Below are positions 32,351-41,503 of a DNA stretch of 64,000 nucleotides, piece by piece (positions within the stretch are counted from its first letter, which is position 1; every line of letters begins with the position of its first letter). The DNA comes from Dyella_A sp051962475. GTDB lineage: Bacteria; Pseudomonadota; Gammaproteobacteria; Xanthomonadales; Rhodanobacteraceae. The translations under genes and the position numbers were made by a program. The DNA is taken from the NCBI RefSeq assembly GCF_051962475.1, contig NZ_JBQCCF010000069.1, positions 339,036 to 403,035 on the forward strand. The letters are read 5' to 3'. The notes beneath the pieces are model-generated. The model made no database searches. It was not told the DNA's origin and saw only the letters and a program-made list of their open reading frames with translations.

Positions 32351-33291
32351 GCGGCGAGACATCTCTGCGCATCGTCTTCGCTGGCACCCCCGAGTTCTCC
32401 GTTCCCTGCCTGGCGGCGTGCCGCGCCAGCGGGGCCGAGGTGGTGGCGGTCTACACCCAGCCGGATCGCCCCGCCGGACGCGGCCGCAAGCTCACCCCCA
32501 GCCCGGTCAAGCAGGCCGCGCTTGAAGCCCACATTCCGGTCGAGCAGCCCGAGTCGCTGAAGGACGCTGCCGCGCGCGACCGACTGGCAGGGTATGCGCC
32601 TGACCTGATGGTGGTGGTGGCCTACGGCCTGATCCTTCCACGCAGGGTGCTGGCCATTCCGCATCTGGGCTGCTGGAACGTGCACGCCAGCCTGCTGCCG
32701 CGCTGGCGTGGTGCCGCGCCGATCCAGCGCGCTATCCTCGCTGGCGACAGCGAGAGCGGCGTCGACCTGATGCAGATGGAAGCCGGCCTGGACACCGGCC
32801 CGGTGCTCCTCGAACGGCGCACATCCATCCACGCCGACGACACCGGTGGCAGCCTGCATGATCGCCTGTCGCATCTCGGTGCCGAGGTGCTCGCTGAAGG
32901 CCTGCGCCGCGTGCTGGCCGGCGAAAAACTCACCGCCACGCCGCAGCCGGAAGCGGGCGTGACCTACGCGCACAAGCTCGACAAGGCCGAGGCGCGGCTG
33001 GATTTCGGCCGTCCGGCGCGCGAACTGGAGCGTCAGGTGCGCGCGTTCGATCCATGGCCGGTGGCCGAGGGCGACATCGCCAACGAGACGCTGCGCGTGT
33101 GGTCGGCTCGGGCGCTCGATCTCGACCATCACGCCACGCCGGGCAGCGTGCTGGCTGCCGGCCGCGACGGCATCGACATCGCCTGCGGCGCCGGGGCACT
33201 GCGCATCACGGCGCTGCAGCGCGCTGGCGGCAAGCGCATCGGCGCGGTGGACTACCTCAACGCCCGTCCCGACCTGCGCCCAGCGCGATGA
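32347..33291 (+). CDS. fmt: Methionyl-tRNA formyltransferase
   Basis: Fmt transfers a formyl group from 10-formyl-THF to initiator Met-tRNA. The 314-residue product shows RIVFAGTPEFSVPCL near the N-terminus, the catalytic region NVHASLLPRWRGAAPIQRA and the C-terminal tRNA-binding OB domain. No ATG is available at the expected position. The likely start is TTG, overlapping the def stop (TTGA), which gives MSGETSLRIVFAG and the normal length. Its stop overlaps the rsmB start by 4 bp. Confidence 0.96.
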   Translation: MSGETSLRIVFAGTPEFSVPCLAACRASGAEVVAVYTQPDRPAGRGRKLTPSPVKQAALEAHIPVEQPESLKDAAARDRLAGYAPDLMVVVAYGLILPRRVLAIPHLGCWNVHASLLPRWRGAAPIQRAILAGDSESGVDLMQMEAGLDTGPVLLERRTSIHADDTGGSLHDRLSHLGAEVLAEGLRRVLAGEKLTATPQPEAGVTYAHKLDKAEARLDFGRPARELERQVRAFDPWPVAEGDIANETLRVWSARALDLDHHATPGSVLAAGRDGIDIACGAGALRITALQRAGGKRIGAVDYLNARPDLRPAR

Positions 33292-34589
33292 AACCCGATA
33301 CCCGCGCTCTCGCCGCGAAGGGGCTGGCGGAAGTCGCCCTGCGCGGCGCCTCGCTGCGCGAGGTGATGGAACGCAGCGCCCCCAAACTGTCCGACCCGCG
33401 CGACCGCGCCCTGCTGATGGCGCTGTTGAGCGAGGGCGCGCGCTGGTGGCTGCGCTTCGACGCGGCGATCGACGCGATGCTGGCCAAGCCGATCCGCCAC
33501 AAGGCCCCGGCGATCCACGCGCTGCTGGTGCTGGGCCTGGTGCAGCTGGAGATCCTCGAGCTCAGCGACTACGCCGCGGTGGCCGCCACGGTGGAAGCCA
33601 CTCGCACGCTCAAGCGCCCGGCGCTGGCCGGCATGGTCAACGCGGTGCTGCGCCGCTGGCAGCGCGAGCGCGACGCACACATCGCACGCCTGGATGCCGA
33701 GCCGACCACGCGCCACGCGCATCCCGCCTGGCTGGCCACGGCGCTGGCGCGCGACTGGCCGGCGCAGGCCGACGCCGTGATGGCCGCCGACAACGGCGAA
33801 CCGCCGCTGATGCTGCGTGTGAATCGCCAGCGCAGCGAACGCGCAGCCTTCATCGCGCGGCTGCAGGCCAGCGGCCAAGAGGCGCATGCGCACCCGTGGC
33901 TGGCCGATGCGGTGGTGCTGCCGCACAGCACCGACGTCACCCGATTGCCGGGCTTCGACGAGGGCGCCTTCGCAGTGCAGGACGGCGCGGCCCAGGTCGC
34001 CGCCGATCTTGCCAACCTGCGCGACGGCCTGCGCGTGCTCGACGCCTGCGCCGCACCAGGCGGCAAGGCCTGCCATCTGCTGGAACGCGCGCGCATCGAT
34101 CTCACCGCACTGGAATTCGATGCCAAACGCGCCGAGCGTATCCGCGACAACCTGATGCGGTTGCGATTGGACGCCAAGGTGGTGGTCGGCGATGCGGGCG
34201 CACCGCCCGCCGCGTGGAAGAAGCAGCCGTTCGACCGCATCCTCGTCGATGCGCCGTGCTCGGCCACCGGCGTGTTGCGCCGCCGCCCCGACGTGCGCCT
34301 GCACCGCCGCGAGAGCGATATTGCCGCGATGGGAGTGCAGCAGCGGCGCATCATCTCGTCGCTGTGGCCTCTGCTGGCGCCGGGCGGGCGGCTGGTCTAC
34401 ATCACCTGCTCGATGCTGCGCGCGGAGAACGAGGTGGTCGTGTCCGAACTGCTGGCGACGCATGACGATGCCGCGGCGGTGGCCTTCACGCTGCCGGTCG
34501 GGCAGGCCGCGCCCGTCGGCTGGCAGATCCTGCCGGGCGATGGCGACCTCGACGGGATGTATTACGCGGTGCTGCAGAAAAAGGCCTGA
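33288..34589 (+). CDS. rsmB: 16S rRNA m5C967 methyltransferase RsmB
   Basis: RsmB methylates C967 of 16S rRNA. The 433-residue protein has an N-terminal NusB-like RNA-binding domain (residues 1 to about 140) and a C-terminal SAM-dependent methyltransferase domain. The latter carries DACAAPGGKACHL (SAM binding), VDAPCSATGVLRRRPDVRLH and the catalytic cysteine in VYITCSMLRAENE. All expected motifs are present. It is the last gene of def-fmt-rsmB. The next gene follows after 38 bp and could be cotranscribed. Confidence 0.96.
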   Translation: MKPDTRALAAKGLAEVALRGASLREVMERSAPKLSDPRDRALLMALLSEGARWWLRFDAAIDAMLAKPIRHKAPAIHALLVLGLVQLEILELSDYAAVAATVEATRTLKRPALAGMVNAVLRRWQRERDAHIARLDAEPTTRHAHPAWLATALARDWPAQADAVMAADNGEPPLMLRVNRQRSERAAFIARLQASGQEAHAHPWLADAVVLPHSTDVTRLPGFDEGAFAVQDGAAQVAADLANLRDGLRVLDACAAPGGKACHLLERARIDLTALEFDAKRAERIRDNLMRLRLDAKVVVGDAGAPPAAWKKQPFDRILVDAPCSATGVLRRRPDVRLHRRESDIAAMGVQQRRIISSLWPLLAPGGRLVYITCSMLRAENEVVVSELLATHDDAAAVAFTLPVGQAAPVGWQILPGDGDLDGMYYAVLQKKA

Positions 34590-34627
34590 CGCAAGAACCC
34601 GCGACCGACCGCGCCGCACGCGCGGCT

Positions 34628-36397
34628 ATGCTTATGTCGATTTCCCCACCCGACCCGATGGAACGCCGCGTCGTGAAACCGCTCCCCGCCCTGTCCCGCG
34701 CCCGCCCGCTTTGGCTGTCCAGCGCCCGCGCCGAGCTCTTCTGGAGTGGCCTGTTTGCGCTGTTCGTGCTGGGCGTGGGTATCGGCCTGCGCGATCCGTG
34801 GCCATCGGACGAGCCGCGCTTCGCTCTGGTCGCGCGCTGGATGGTGGAGCACGGCCAGTGGCTGTTCCCGCACCGTGGCCACGAGTTGTACCCGGACAAG
34901 CCGCCGGTGTTCATGTGGACCCAGGCACTGGCGTACTTCCTGACACGCAGCTGGCGCGTCGCGTTCCTGCTGCCGTCGCTGCTGTCGGCGCTGGGGGCGC
35001 TGGCGCTCACCTACGACCTCGCCCGCCGTCTGTGGAACCACCGCAGCGCGCTGCTGGCCGCGCTCACCCTGCTGGTGACGATCCACTTCACCTACCAGAT
35101 GCGCAATGCGCAGATCGATCCGCTATTGCTGGGCTGGATCACGCTGGCCAACTACGGCCTGCTGCGCCACCTGCTGCTGGGGCCGTCCTGGCGCTGGTTC
35201 TGGATCGGCTGCTTCTTCGCCGGCGTGGGCGTGGTGACCAAGGGCGTGGGTGTGCTGGCGCTGCTGATGCTCATTCCCTTCGCCTTCGCGCGCCGCCGCG
35301 GCTGGCGGCACGTGGCCCGGTTCGAGGGCAGCGCCGGACGCTGGGCGCTGGGCGCGCTGGCCTTCCTGCTGCCGGTGCTGGCATGGCTGGTGCCGATGGT
35401 GCTGATCGCCCGGGCCGACGGCGATCCGCAGCACGCCGAGTACGTGCAGAACATCCTGTTCGGACAGACCGTGCACCGCTACGCGACGCCGCCGGGGCAC
35501 CTGCATTCGCCGGCCTATTTCCTCGGCATCATCGCGGTGGACTGGTTGCCGCTGTCGCTGCTGCTGCCGTGGGCGCTTCCAGCATGGTGGCGCCGACTGA
35601 AGCGGCGCGACGCGCGCTTCCTGCTTCCGCTGGGCTGGATCGTGCTGGTCCTGGTGTTCTTCTCGCTGAGCCCGGGCAAGCGCGACGTCTACATCCTGCC
35701 CGCCCTGCCGATCACCGCGCTGGCGCTGGCGCCGCTGTTGCCGGCGCTGCTGCGCCGACGCGGCGTACGCGCGGCGGTGTTCGTGCTCACGCTCGCCCTG
35801 AGCGGCACGCTCGCGATCGCCAGCGCGCTGGCCGTAACACGGCATCCCAAGTGGTCACTTCGCCTCGAGCAGAGCCTGGATCCGCAGATCTGGTGGCTTT
35901 TCCTCACCATCGGCGCGGCCGGCCTCCTGATCGCGACCATCACCCGCATCCGCCGCGCGCCGCAGGGCTGGCTGGCCTTCGCCGCGGTGCTTTGGAGCGT
36001 CTACGGATTGTGGGGCTATCCCCTGCTGAACGGCGATCGCTCCTCGCTGGACGTGATGGCGAGAGCGCGCACCATCGCGGGCCCGCAGGCGGCGATCGGC
36101 CTGGTCGCCTGGAAGGAGCAGAACCTGCTGATGGCACAGGGGCCGGTGGCCGAGTTCGGCTTCCTCAAGCCGTGGCCACAGCAGTTCGCCGACGCCACGA
36201 CGTGGCTGCGGGCGGATCCTACGCAGCGCTGGCTGTTCAGCCTGGACAGCGCGATGGGCCGGTGCGTGGACCGCAGCAAGGCCAACTACGTCGGCCACGC
36301 CAACCGCCGCGAGTGGTGGATGTTCCGCGCTGGCGCCATCGTTCCCGGCTGCATCCCGGGAGATCAGCGCAGCGCCGCCGACGCCAATGACGACTGA
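34628..36397 (+). CDS. GT-C membrane glycosyltransferase (family 39/ArnT-like)
   Basis: The 589-residue inner-membrane protein has about twelve hydrophobic segments. The first periplasmic loop carries the acidic D61-E62 in the motif WPSDEPRFALVARW. This matches the catalytic DE motif of ArnT and protein-mannosyltransferase-like enzymes, which transfer sugars from undecaprenyl-phosphate donors to lipid A, glycans or proteins. The acceptor cannot be told. MRNAQIDPLLLGW is another typical segment. The start could also be ATG 34634 or 34661. It overlaps the O-antigen-ligase-like gene by 11 bp and opens the polysaccharide region. Confidence 0.82.
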   Translation: MLMSISPPDPMERRVVKPLPALSRARPLWLSSARAELFWSGLFALFVLGVGIGLRDPWPSDEPRFALVARWMVEHGQWLFPHRGHELYPDKPPVFMWTQALAYFLTRSWRVAFLLPSLLSALGALALTYDLARRLWNHRSALLAALTLLVTIHFTYQMRNAQIDPLLLGWITLANYGLLRHLLLGPSWRWFWIGCFFAGVGVVTKGVGVLALLMLIPFAFARRRGWRHVARFEGSAGRWALGALAFLLPVLAWLVPMVLIARADGDPQHAEYVQNILFGQTVHRYATPPGHLHSPAYFLGIIAVDWLPLSLLLPWALPAWWRRLKRRDARFLLPLGWIVLVLVFFSLSPGKRDVYILPALPITALALAPLLPALLRRRGVRAAVFVLTLALSGTLAIASALAVTRHPKWSLRLEQSLDPQIWWLFLTIGAAGLLIATITRIRRAPQGWLAFAAVLWSVYGLWGYPLLNGDRSSLDVMARARTIAGPQAAIGLVAWKEQNLLMAQGPVAEFGFLKPWPQQFADATTWLRADPTQRWLFSLDSAMGRCVDRSKANYVGHANRREWWMFRAGAIVPGCIPGDQRSAADANDD

Positions 36398-37664
36398 GCC
36401 CGTGTCACGGCTAGAGCAATGTCGGCAATGGGCGCTCGCGGCCGCCCGATGGTGCGCCGTATCCAGCCTGTTCATGGCCCCGATCAATAAGCCGGGTACG
36501 AATGTGGCGCTCGGGTTGTGCATACTGCTCTCGCTTGCCGGCACCAGTGCAGGACAGCGTTGGCTAGCCTCCTGGCGTCACCCTGTGGTCCGCGGTGCGC
36601 TTGTGTGGTGGGCGGTGCTTTTCCTCAGCGCCCTGCACACCTGGTACCTGACCGCGAAGCCGCCCCTTGGCGGCTCGTTCGTGTGGACTTGCTGGTACCC
36701 GCTGGCGCTTGGCTCGGTACTCGATGACGGGCGCTGGCGGACACGCGGGCTGATCGCATTCGCCGCCGCCATGGCGCTGACCCTGCTGCTGTCCTTTGGC
36801 ATGGCCGCCGGATGGTTGCCCCAGCGCGCGCTGGTGCAATCACAGCCCTTCATGCGAAATACGGTGTTCAAGGAATACACGCAGCAGGGCCTAGCCACCC
36901 TGATCTTCGGTGCGATGGCGATGGCCGCCGCCCGTTGCGCCCGCCCCGGGAAGACGCGGTGGATCCTGGGATTTGCCGCCGCACTTGCAGTGGTCAACGT
37001 GTGCTTCGTGATCGCGAGCCGCACGAGCTATCTGACCCTGCTGCCCGTGGCAGCCTACTGGACGTGGCAATTGCTTTACCGGCGCTGGCCGGGATGGAGG
37101 GCCACCCTCGCGATGGCCGGCGTTGGCGCCGCCCTCGCCACCGGGCTTTGGTTCACGCCATTGGTACAGGACCGCCTAGTGCAGTCCGTCGATCACGAAA
37201 TCGTCGCATACGATCAGCATCATCAGGCGACGTCGTCCGGCATCCGGATCGAGCTCTGGCGACGGACCTTGCCGATGATCGCTTCGGCACCCGTGTTCGG
37301 AAATGGCCTGCACCAGTGGGAGCCGCTGTATCGCCGGTCCATCGAAGACATGCCCAACCGGCAGGCATTCATGATGGGGCATCCGCACCAGGAGCTTCTA
37401 CTTATCCTGGCTGAACAGGGCGTTGCTGGCCTGGTGGTTTATCTGCTGTTACTAGGGGCGCTAGCACGCTACGTGCTCCGCTTGGAAACACCGCAACGTG
37501 ACATCTATGCGTGCCTGCTTCTGGTGTACCTGGTGGCTGGGATGGCGAATTGCCTCTGGACCGACTTCACCCACCGCCATGTGTTTATCCTTCTCCTGTC
37601 CTGCATTCCTCTAAGGCAGCAGGGGGAATCCTCAAAGGCCTTGGATGGCTCGCCCGATGTATGA
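36387..37664 (+). CDS. O-antigen ligase family protein (WaaL-like)
   Basis: The 425-residue membrane protein has about ten helices and a large periplasmic loop containing GIRIELWRRTLPMI and GNGLHQWEPLYRRS with a histidine near 310. It also has GHPHQELLLILAEQGVAGLV, the pattern of the Wzy_C domain. Family members ligate undecaprenyl-linked O-polysaccharide to lipid A-core or polymerise repeat units. The neighbouring glycosyltransferases fit an LPS role. It overlaps the genes on both sides (11 and 20 bp), suggesting a co-translated set. It could alternatively be a polymerase. Confidence 0.82.
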   Translation: MTTEPVSRLEQCRQWALAAARWCAVSSLFMAPINKPGTNVALGLCILLSLAGTSAGQRWLASWRHPVVRGALVWWAVLFLSALHTWYLTAKPPLGGSFVWTCWYPLALGSVLDDGRWRTRGLIAFAAAMALTLLLSFGMAAGWLPQRALVQSQPFMRNTVFKEYTQQGLATLIFGAMAMAAARCARPGKTRWILGFAAALAVVNVCFVIASRTSYLTLLPVAAYWTWQLLYRRWPGWRATLAMAGVGAALATGLWFTPLVQDRLVQSVDHEIVAYDQHHQATSSGIRIELWRRTLPMIASAPVFGNGLHQWEPLYRRSIEDMPNRQAFMMGHPHQELLLILAEQGVAGLVVYLLLLGALARYVLRLETPQRDIYACLLLVYLVAGMANCLWTDFTHRHVFILLLSCIPLRQQGESSKALDGSPDV

Positions 37665-38655
37665 AGCAAACTTCGACGACGTGACGGTCGTATGCGTCAC
37701 GTACCAGAGCCGAGCGCTGGCTGAATCGCTGGCTGAGCGTCTGCGACCCTATTCCCACGTCGTCTTTATCGACAACGGCAGCACCGACGGCACGGTAAGC
37801 GCGCTCCAGGACCTGGTTCCCCATGCCCGGATCCTGCAACGTGAGGGAAACGGCGGGTTTGGCAAAGCCAACAACGAAGCCATGGCACACGTTCGTACGC
37901 CATTCGCACTGTTGCTCAATCCTGATTGCAGCCTGCCTGCCGACGCCTTGGCTACGCTGAGGGAGTGCATGAGCCGCTATTCCTCGGCAGCGGCAATCGC
38001 CCCGCAGGGCTGGCGTGCTGACCGCCGCCCACAAAAGAGCTTTCGGGCGGCCTTCTACGAAAAGCTTCCCCGGCAGGCGTACCGCCCACCGGACGGGACG
38101 TGCTCGGCGCAATGGCTCAATGGCTGCTGTCTGCTGCTGCGTACTGAAGTATTCCACCAGATAGGCGGATTCGACGAACGCTTCTTCCTCTATTACGAGG
38201 ACGACGACCTGTGCCTGCGATTGCGACAGGCTGGATACGAATGCCTCATCGAACCTAGCGCAAATGTACTTCATGCTGGCGGGGCATCATCCTCGCCAAG
38301 CGTGGCGCTCGGCCTGTTCAAGGCTTTTCACTATGCACGCTCGCGCCATCTGGCGATCTGCAAGTACCGAGGTCGTAGCACCGGCTACGGATACCTTGTC
38401 AGGACGCTGCTGGCTGCGGTACCGCTGTCGCTAGCCTATGCATTGATGCTGCAACGACGACATGCGATGAAATGGTGCGCATGGGGTGCTGCAGCCTTCC
38501 ACGGCCTATTTATCGCGCCGCCGGAACCAATGAGCGCAAAGGTGGCACGGAAGTACACACCTAGCACCTCGAAGCCGGCTGCCGACCCCGTCAGGCTTGG
38601 ATGGGCGCCACGGCAACCGCTTCCGCTGAACGAAGATCAGCCGGCGGAACAATAA
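37645..38655 (+). CDS. Family 2 glycosyltransferase (rhamnosyltransferase-like)
   Basis: The 336-residue GT-A enzyme has VVCVTYQSRAL at the N-terminus, the nucleotide-binding DNGSTDGT near residue 40, LLNPDCSLP in the DXD position, and RFFLYYEDDDLCLRL, the acceptor-side ED motif usual in rhamnosyltransferase-like GT2 proteins. A C-terminal hydrophobic helix (YLVRTLLAAVPLSLAYALM) probably associates with the membrane. The sugar and acceptor are unknown. Its last 65 bp overlap the convergent GT2 gene. The start overlaps the WaaL-like gene. Confidence 0.85.
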   Translation: MARPMYEANFDDVTVVCVTYQSRALAESLAERLRPYSHVVFIDNGSTDGTVSALQDLVPHARILQREGNGGFGKANNEAMAHVRTPFALLLNPDCSLPADALATLRECMSRYSSAAAIAPQGWRADRRPQKSFRAAFYEKLPRQAYRPPDGTCSAQWLNGCCLLLRTEVFHQIGGFDERFFLYYEDDDLCLRLRQAGYECLIEPSANVLHAGGASSSPSVALGLFKAFHYARSRHLAICKYRGRSTGYGYLVRTLLAAVPLSLAYALMLQRRHAMKWCAWGAAAFHGLFIAPPEPMSAKVARKYTPSTSKPAADPVRLGWAPRQPLPLNEDQPAEQ

Positions 38656-39445
38656 ACTCCGCCAAATGGGCCTCCAGGCCCTTCTCGCAACGGGTCAACT
38701 CTCGTGCGCGGGTTTCGTCCACGATCCGATCGTTCGGATTGTTGATAACGTGCTTGCGAGTTCGGTGGTAGAGATGGGTGGCCAGCGCACTGAAGCGCAC
38801 ATCACGTCGGAACAACCCAGCGTGGAAGGCTCGGATAACCAGCTCGGTATCCTCGCGTCCCCAGCCGGTCATCGCCTCATTGAAGCCATTGACGTGAATC
38901 AGGTCATCGCGCCAGAACGCCATGTTGCAGCTCTTCGTACCACGTTGCTTGCGCCCTGGACGAGCGTGCAGGCGCGCCAACAAGGGTAGGCGCAGCGTGT
39001 TGCGGCGACGATCAACACCCTGCTCGAAGAACCTCGGTTGAATCACCTCCCCAGCGATCATCCGGCGCGCAAGGACCTCGTCGGTGAGCGCGCGCGAGCC
39101 CTGCACGAAACAGCCTGGACGGGCAAATGCGCGGTGGTCCGCGATGAAATGACGCTCGACAACCATGTCACCGTCCAAAAGGATGATGTAATCACCGCGC
39201 GCCGCCGCAATGGCGCGGTTGCGCGCCCTGCTCATACGAGCGCCGTCATCCGGTTGCCACAGATGCACCAGCCGCACGGGATAGTTGCGCGCGACCTGCT
39301 CAAGCAACTGCCGAGTGTCGTCGCGCGAGCCGTCATCGGTAACGATCACCTCGTATGGCAGCTCGCTCTGCGCCGCCAGCGAGCGCAGCACCAGCTCGAG
39401 CGCCTGCGGCCAGTTGTAGGTAATAACGGCGACACTGATGCGCAT
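38591..39445 (-). CDS. Family 2 glycosyltransferase
   Basis: The 284-residue enzyme starts MRISVAVITYNWPQALELVL and carries VTDDGSRDDT, the metal-binding LLDGDMVVE and GWGREDTELVIRAFHAG, the C-terminal pattern of GT2 proteins of the chondroitin-synthase/galactosyltransferase-like group. It is soluble and probably acts at the inner face of the membrane on core or O-antigen. It shares a TGATG junction with the next upstream gene and lies last in a minus-strand run of epimerase-GT2-GT2. Its end overlaps the convergent GT2 gene by 65 bp. Confidence 0.85.
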   Translation of the reverse strand: MRISVAVITYNWPQALELVLRSLAAQSELPYEVIVTDDGSRDDTRQLLEQVARNYPVRLVHLWQPDDGARMSRARNRAIAAARGDYIILLDGDMVVERHFIADHRAFARPGCFVQGSRALTDEVLARRMIAGEVIQPRFFEQGVDRRRNTLRLPLLARLHARPGRKQRGTKSCNMAFWRDDLIHVNGFNEAMTGWGREDTELVIRAFHAGLFRRDVRFSALATHLYHRTRKHVINNPNDRIVDETRARELTRCEKGLEAHLAEFIVPPADLRSAEAVAVAPIQA

Positions 39446-40392
39446 CAGCTGAGCCCCTTGAACTCCACTGGCAGCTCACCGCGGCGTCGCCATGCGGCGG
39501 CGAGAATCGCAAGCGACCGCTCGAGCCCGCGCCACCACGAGCCCCGGCGCAGGCGCACCAACGCTGCATAGCGCCGCGCTTCGCGCCAGCTAGGCGCCGG
39601 CTTGGTCTTGAACTCCTGCTTGGCGAAATCCACGCAGCGTGCGTCCAGTCCGATGGTGCGGGCATAGTGCTCGATCAGGCAGCGCGAGCGGAAGCGGTTG
39701 AGATATTCGTTGGCCAGGGTGCGATTGCCCCACCACCCATTGTTGCCGTGGATGCGATAGCGCACGCAGCCCGTGGGCTGATAGTACTTGCGCCCCCCGA
39801 GCACACTGGTGCCGAACACCAGGCAGTTGTCGGCCGAAAGGCGCCAGGAGGCTCCTAGGCTGTCGGGCAGGTCGAGCGTACGACGGGCCCACGGTGCGCG
39901 CAGCGCCAGCGCCGAGGTGGGAGCCCCGTACCAGTGCATCAGCATGTAGGTGCTGACCACGGTATAGCCCAGATCCATGGCCCGATCGGCATAGCGCATG
40001 CGGGCCTGCTGCTGACCAAACAGTTCCAGGTCGGAGAACACGAAATCGACATCCGCGCGAGCGTCGAACACCTCGCCCAGGCGCGCCAGGTGCTCCGGCA
40101 GCCAACAATCGTCGGCATCCAGGAAGCACACCACGTCGCCGCGCACTTGCTCCAGGCCCCGGCGGAACGCCGCGAGCTGCCCCGCGTTCTCGCCAATCAG
40201 CAGCGTGACGCGGGCATCGCCGCCATAGCGCTGCGCCAACAGTGCGGGCGAGCCATCGGTGGAGCCGTCATCCACCACGATCACCTGCAGGGGAGCGCGG
40301 CTCTGCGCCAGCGCACCATCTACCGCCTCGCACACGAAGGCGCCGTAGTTGTAGTTGGTCACCACCACCGAAAAGCTTACCGAAGCCGTCAT
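39445..40392 (-). CDS. Family 2 glycosyltransferase
   Basis: The 315-residue enzyme has FSVVVTNYNYGAFVCEAVDG and VVDDGSTDGSPALL at the N-terminus, and CFLDADDCWLPEHL as DXD motif near residue 91. The C-terminus is basic (WREARRYAALVRLRRG) and may touch the membrane. The substrate is unknown. It overlaps the UDP-xylose-synthase-like gene by 4 bp and the following GT2 gene by one base, so the three are co-translated. That suggests one of the two transferases uses the product of the decarboxylase. Confidence 0.85.
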   Translation of the reverse strand: MTASVSFSVVVTNYNYGAFVCEAVDGALAQSRAPLQVIVVDDGSTDGSPALLAQRYGGDARVTLLIGENAGQLAAFRRGLEQVRGDVVCFLDADDCWLPEHLARLGEVFDARADVDFVFSDLELFGQQQARMRYADRAMDLGYTVVSTYMLMHWYGAPTSALALRAPWARRTLDLPDSLGASWRLSADNCLVFGTSVLGGRKYYQPTGCVRYRIHGNNGWWGNRTLANEYLNRFRSRCLIEHYARTIGLDARCVDFAKQEFKTKPAPSWREARRYAALVRLRRGSWWRGLERSLAILAAAWRRRGELPVEFKGLS

Positions 40393-41339
40393 GCCGCGTT
40401 GTCCTGCGCGAACAGCCAGCGGAAGTACGCGATGGTCTCCTTGAGGCCGTCCTCCAGCGCCACCACGGGCTGCCAGCCAAGTTCACTGCGCGCCAGTGTG
40501 ATGTCCGGCTGGCGCTGGCGCGGGTCGTCAGCTGGCAGCGGACGATGGACGATCCGCGACGATCCGCCGACCAGGCGCAGCACCAGTTCCGCCAGTTCGA
40601 TCATCGTGAACTCGACCGGATTGCCGATGTTCACCGGGCCGGTAAAGCCGCGCTCGGTGTCCATCATGCGCAGCATCGCCTCGATCAGATCGTCGACGTA
40701 GCAGAAGCTGCGCGTCTGACTGCCATCACCGTAGATGGTGATGTCTTCGCCGCGCAGTGCCTGCACAATAAAGTTGCTCACCACGCGACCATCGTTGGGG
40801 TGCATGCGCGGTCCGTAGGTGTTGAAGATGCGCACCACCTTGATGTCCAACTCGTGCTGGCGGTGGTAGTCGAAGAACAGCGTTTCGGCGCAGCGCTTGC
40901 CCTCGTCGTAGCAGGAGCGGAAGCCGATCGGGTTGACCCGCCCCCAGTACTCCTCGCGCTGCGGGTGGACCTCAGGATCGCCGTACACCTCGCTGGTGGA
41001 CGCCTGCAGAATGCGGGCGTCCAGGCGCTTGGCCAGGCCAAGCATGTTGATCGCACCGTGCACCGAGGTCTTGGTGGTCTGCACCGGATCGTGCTGGTAA
41101 TGCACCGGTGAGGCGGGGCAGGCGAGGTTGAAAATGCGGTCGACTTCAACGTAGAGCGGGAAGGTCACGTCGTGCCGAAGCAGCTCGAAATCGGACCGTC
41201 CGATCAGATGGGTCACGTTGCGCTTGCTGCCGGTAAAGAAATTGTCCACGCAGAGCACGTCGTGTCCCTGGGCAATCAGCCGATCGCACAGGTGCGACCC
41301 GAGGAACCCGGCGCCGCCAGTGACCAAAACTCGCTTCAT
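40389..41339 (-). CDS. UDP-glucuronate decarboxylase / UDP-xylose synthase-like SDR
   Basis: The 316-residue extended short-chain dehydrogenase has the NAD motif VLVTGGAGFLGSHL (residues 4-17). It also has the UXS-type HDVTFPLYVEVD and NLACPASPVHYQ segments, the catalytic YDEGK (residues about 144-148) and GPRMHPNDGRVVSNFI. These match bacterial UDP-xylose synthases closely. It would convert UDP-glucuronate to UDP-xylose, a donor for pentose in LPS or exopolysaccharide. It starts the minus-strand transferase operon. No ugd gene for UDP-glucuronate is in the window. Confidence 0.9.
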   Translation of the reverse strand: MKRVLVTGGAGFLGSHLCDRLIAQGHDVLCVDNFFTGSKRNVTHLIGRSDFELLRHDVTFPLYVEVDRIFNLACPASPVHYQHDPVQTTKTSVHGAINMLGLAKRLDARILQASTSEVYGDPEVHPQREEYWGRVNPIGFRSCYDEGKRCAETLFFDYHRQHELDIKVVRIFNTYGPRMHPNDGRVVSNFIVQALRGEDITIYGDGSQTRSFCYVDDLIEAMLRMMDTERGFTGPVNIGNPVEFTMIELAELVLRLVGGSSRIVHRPLPADDPRQRQPDITLARSELGWQPVVALEDGLKETIAYFRWLFAQDNAA

Positions 41340-41503
41340 GGATGTCCCCCGAAAAATGCAGCGGCGGGCCTGCCATGGCCGGTGGAGTCAACTTATCCGC
41401 AAGATTCTGTCACGTGCCTTACACAAGTATTGCGACGGTATCGGCGTGACGGACATGTCTGATTCAGGCATGGGACTGCGGTAGCACCCTATAGAATCGC
41501 CCC

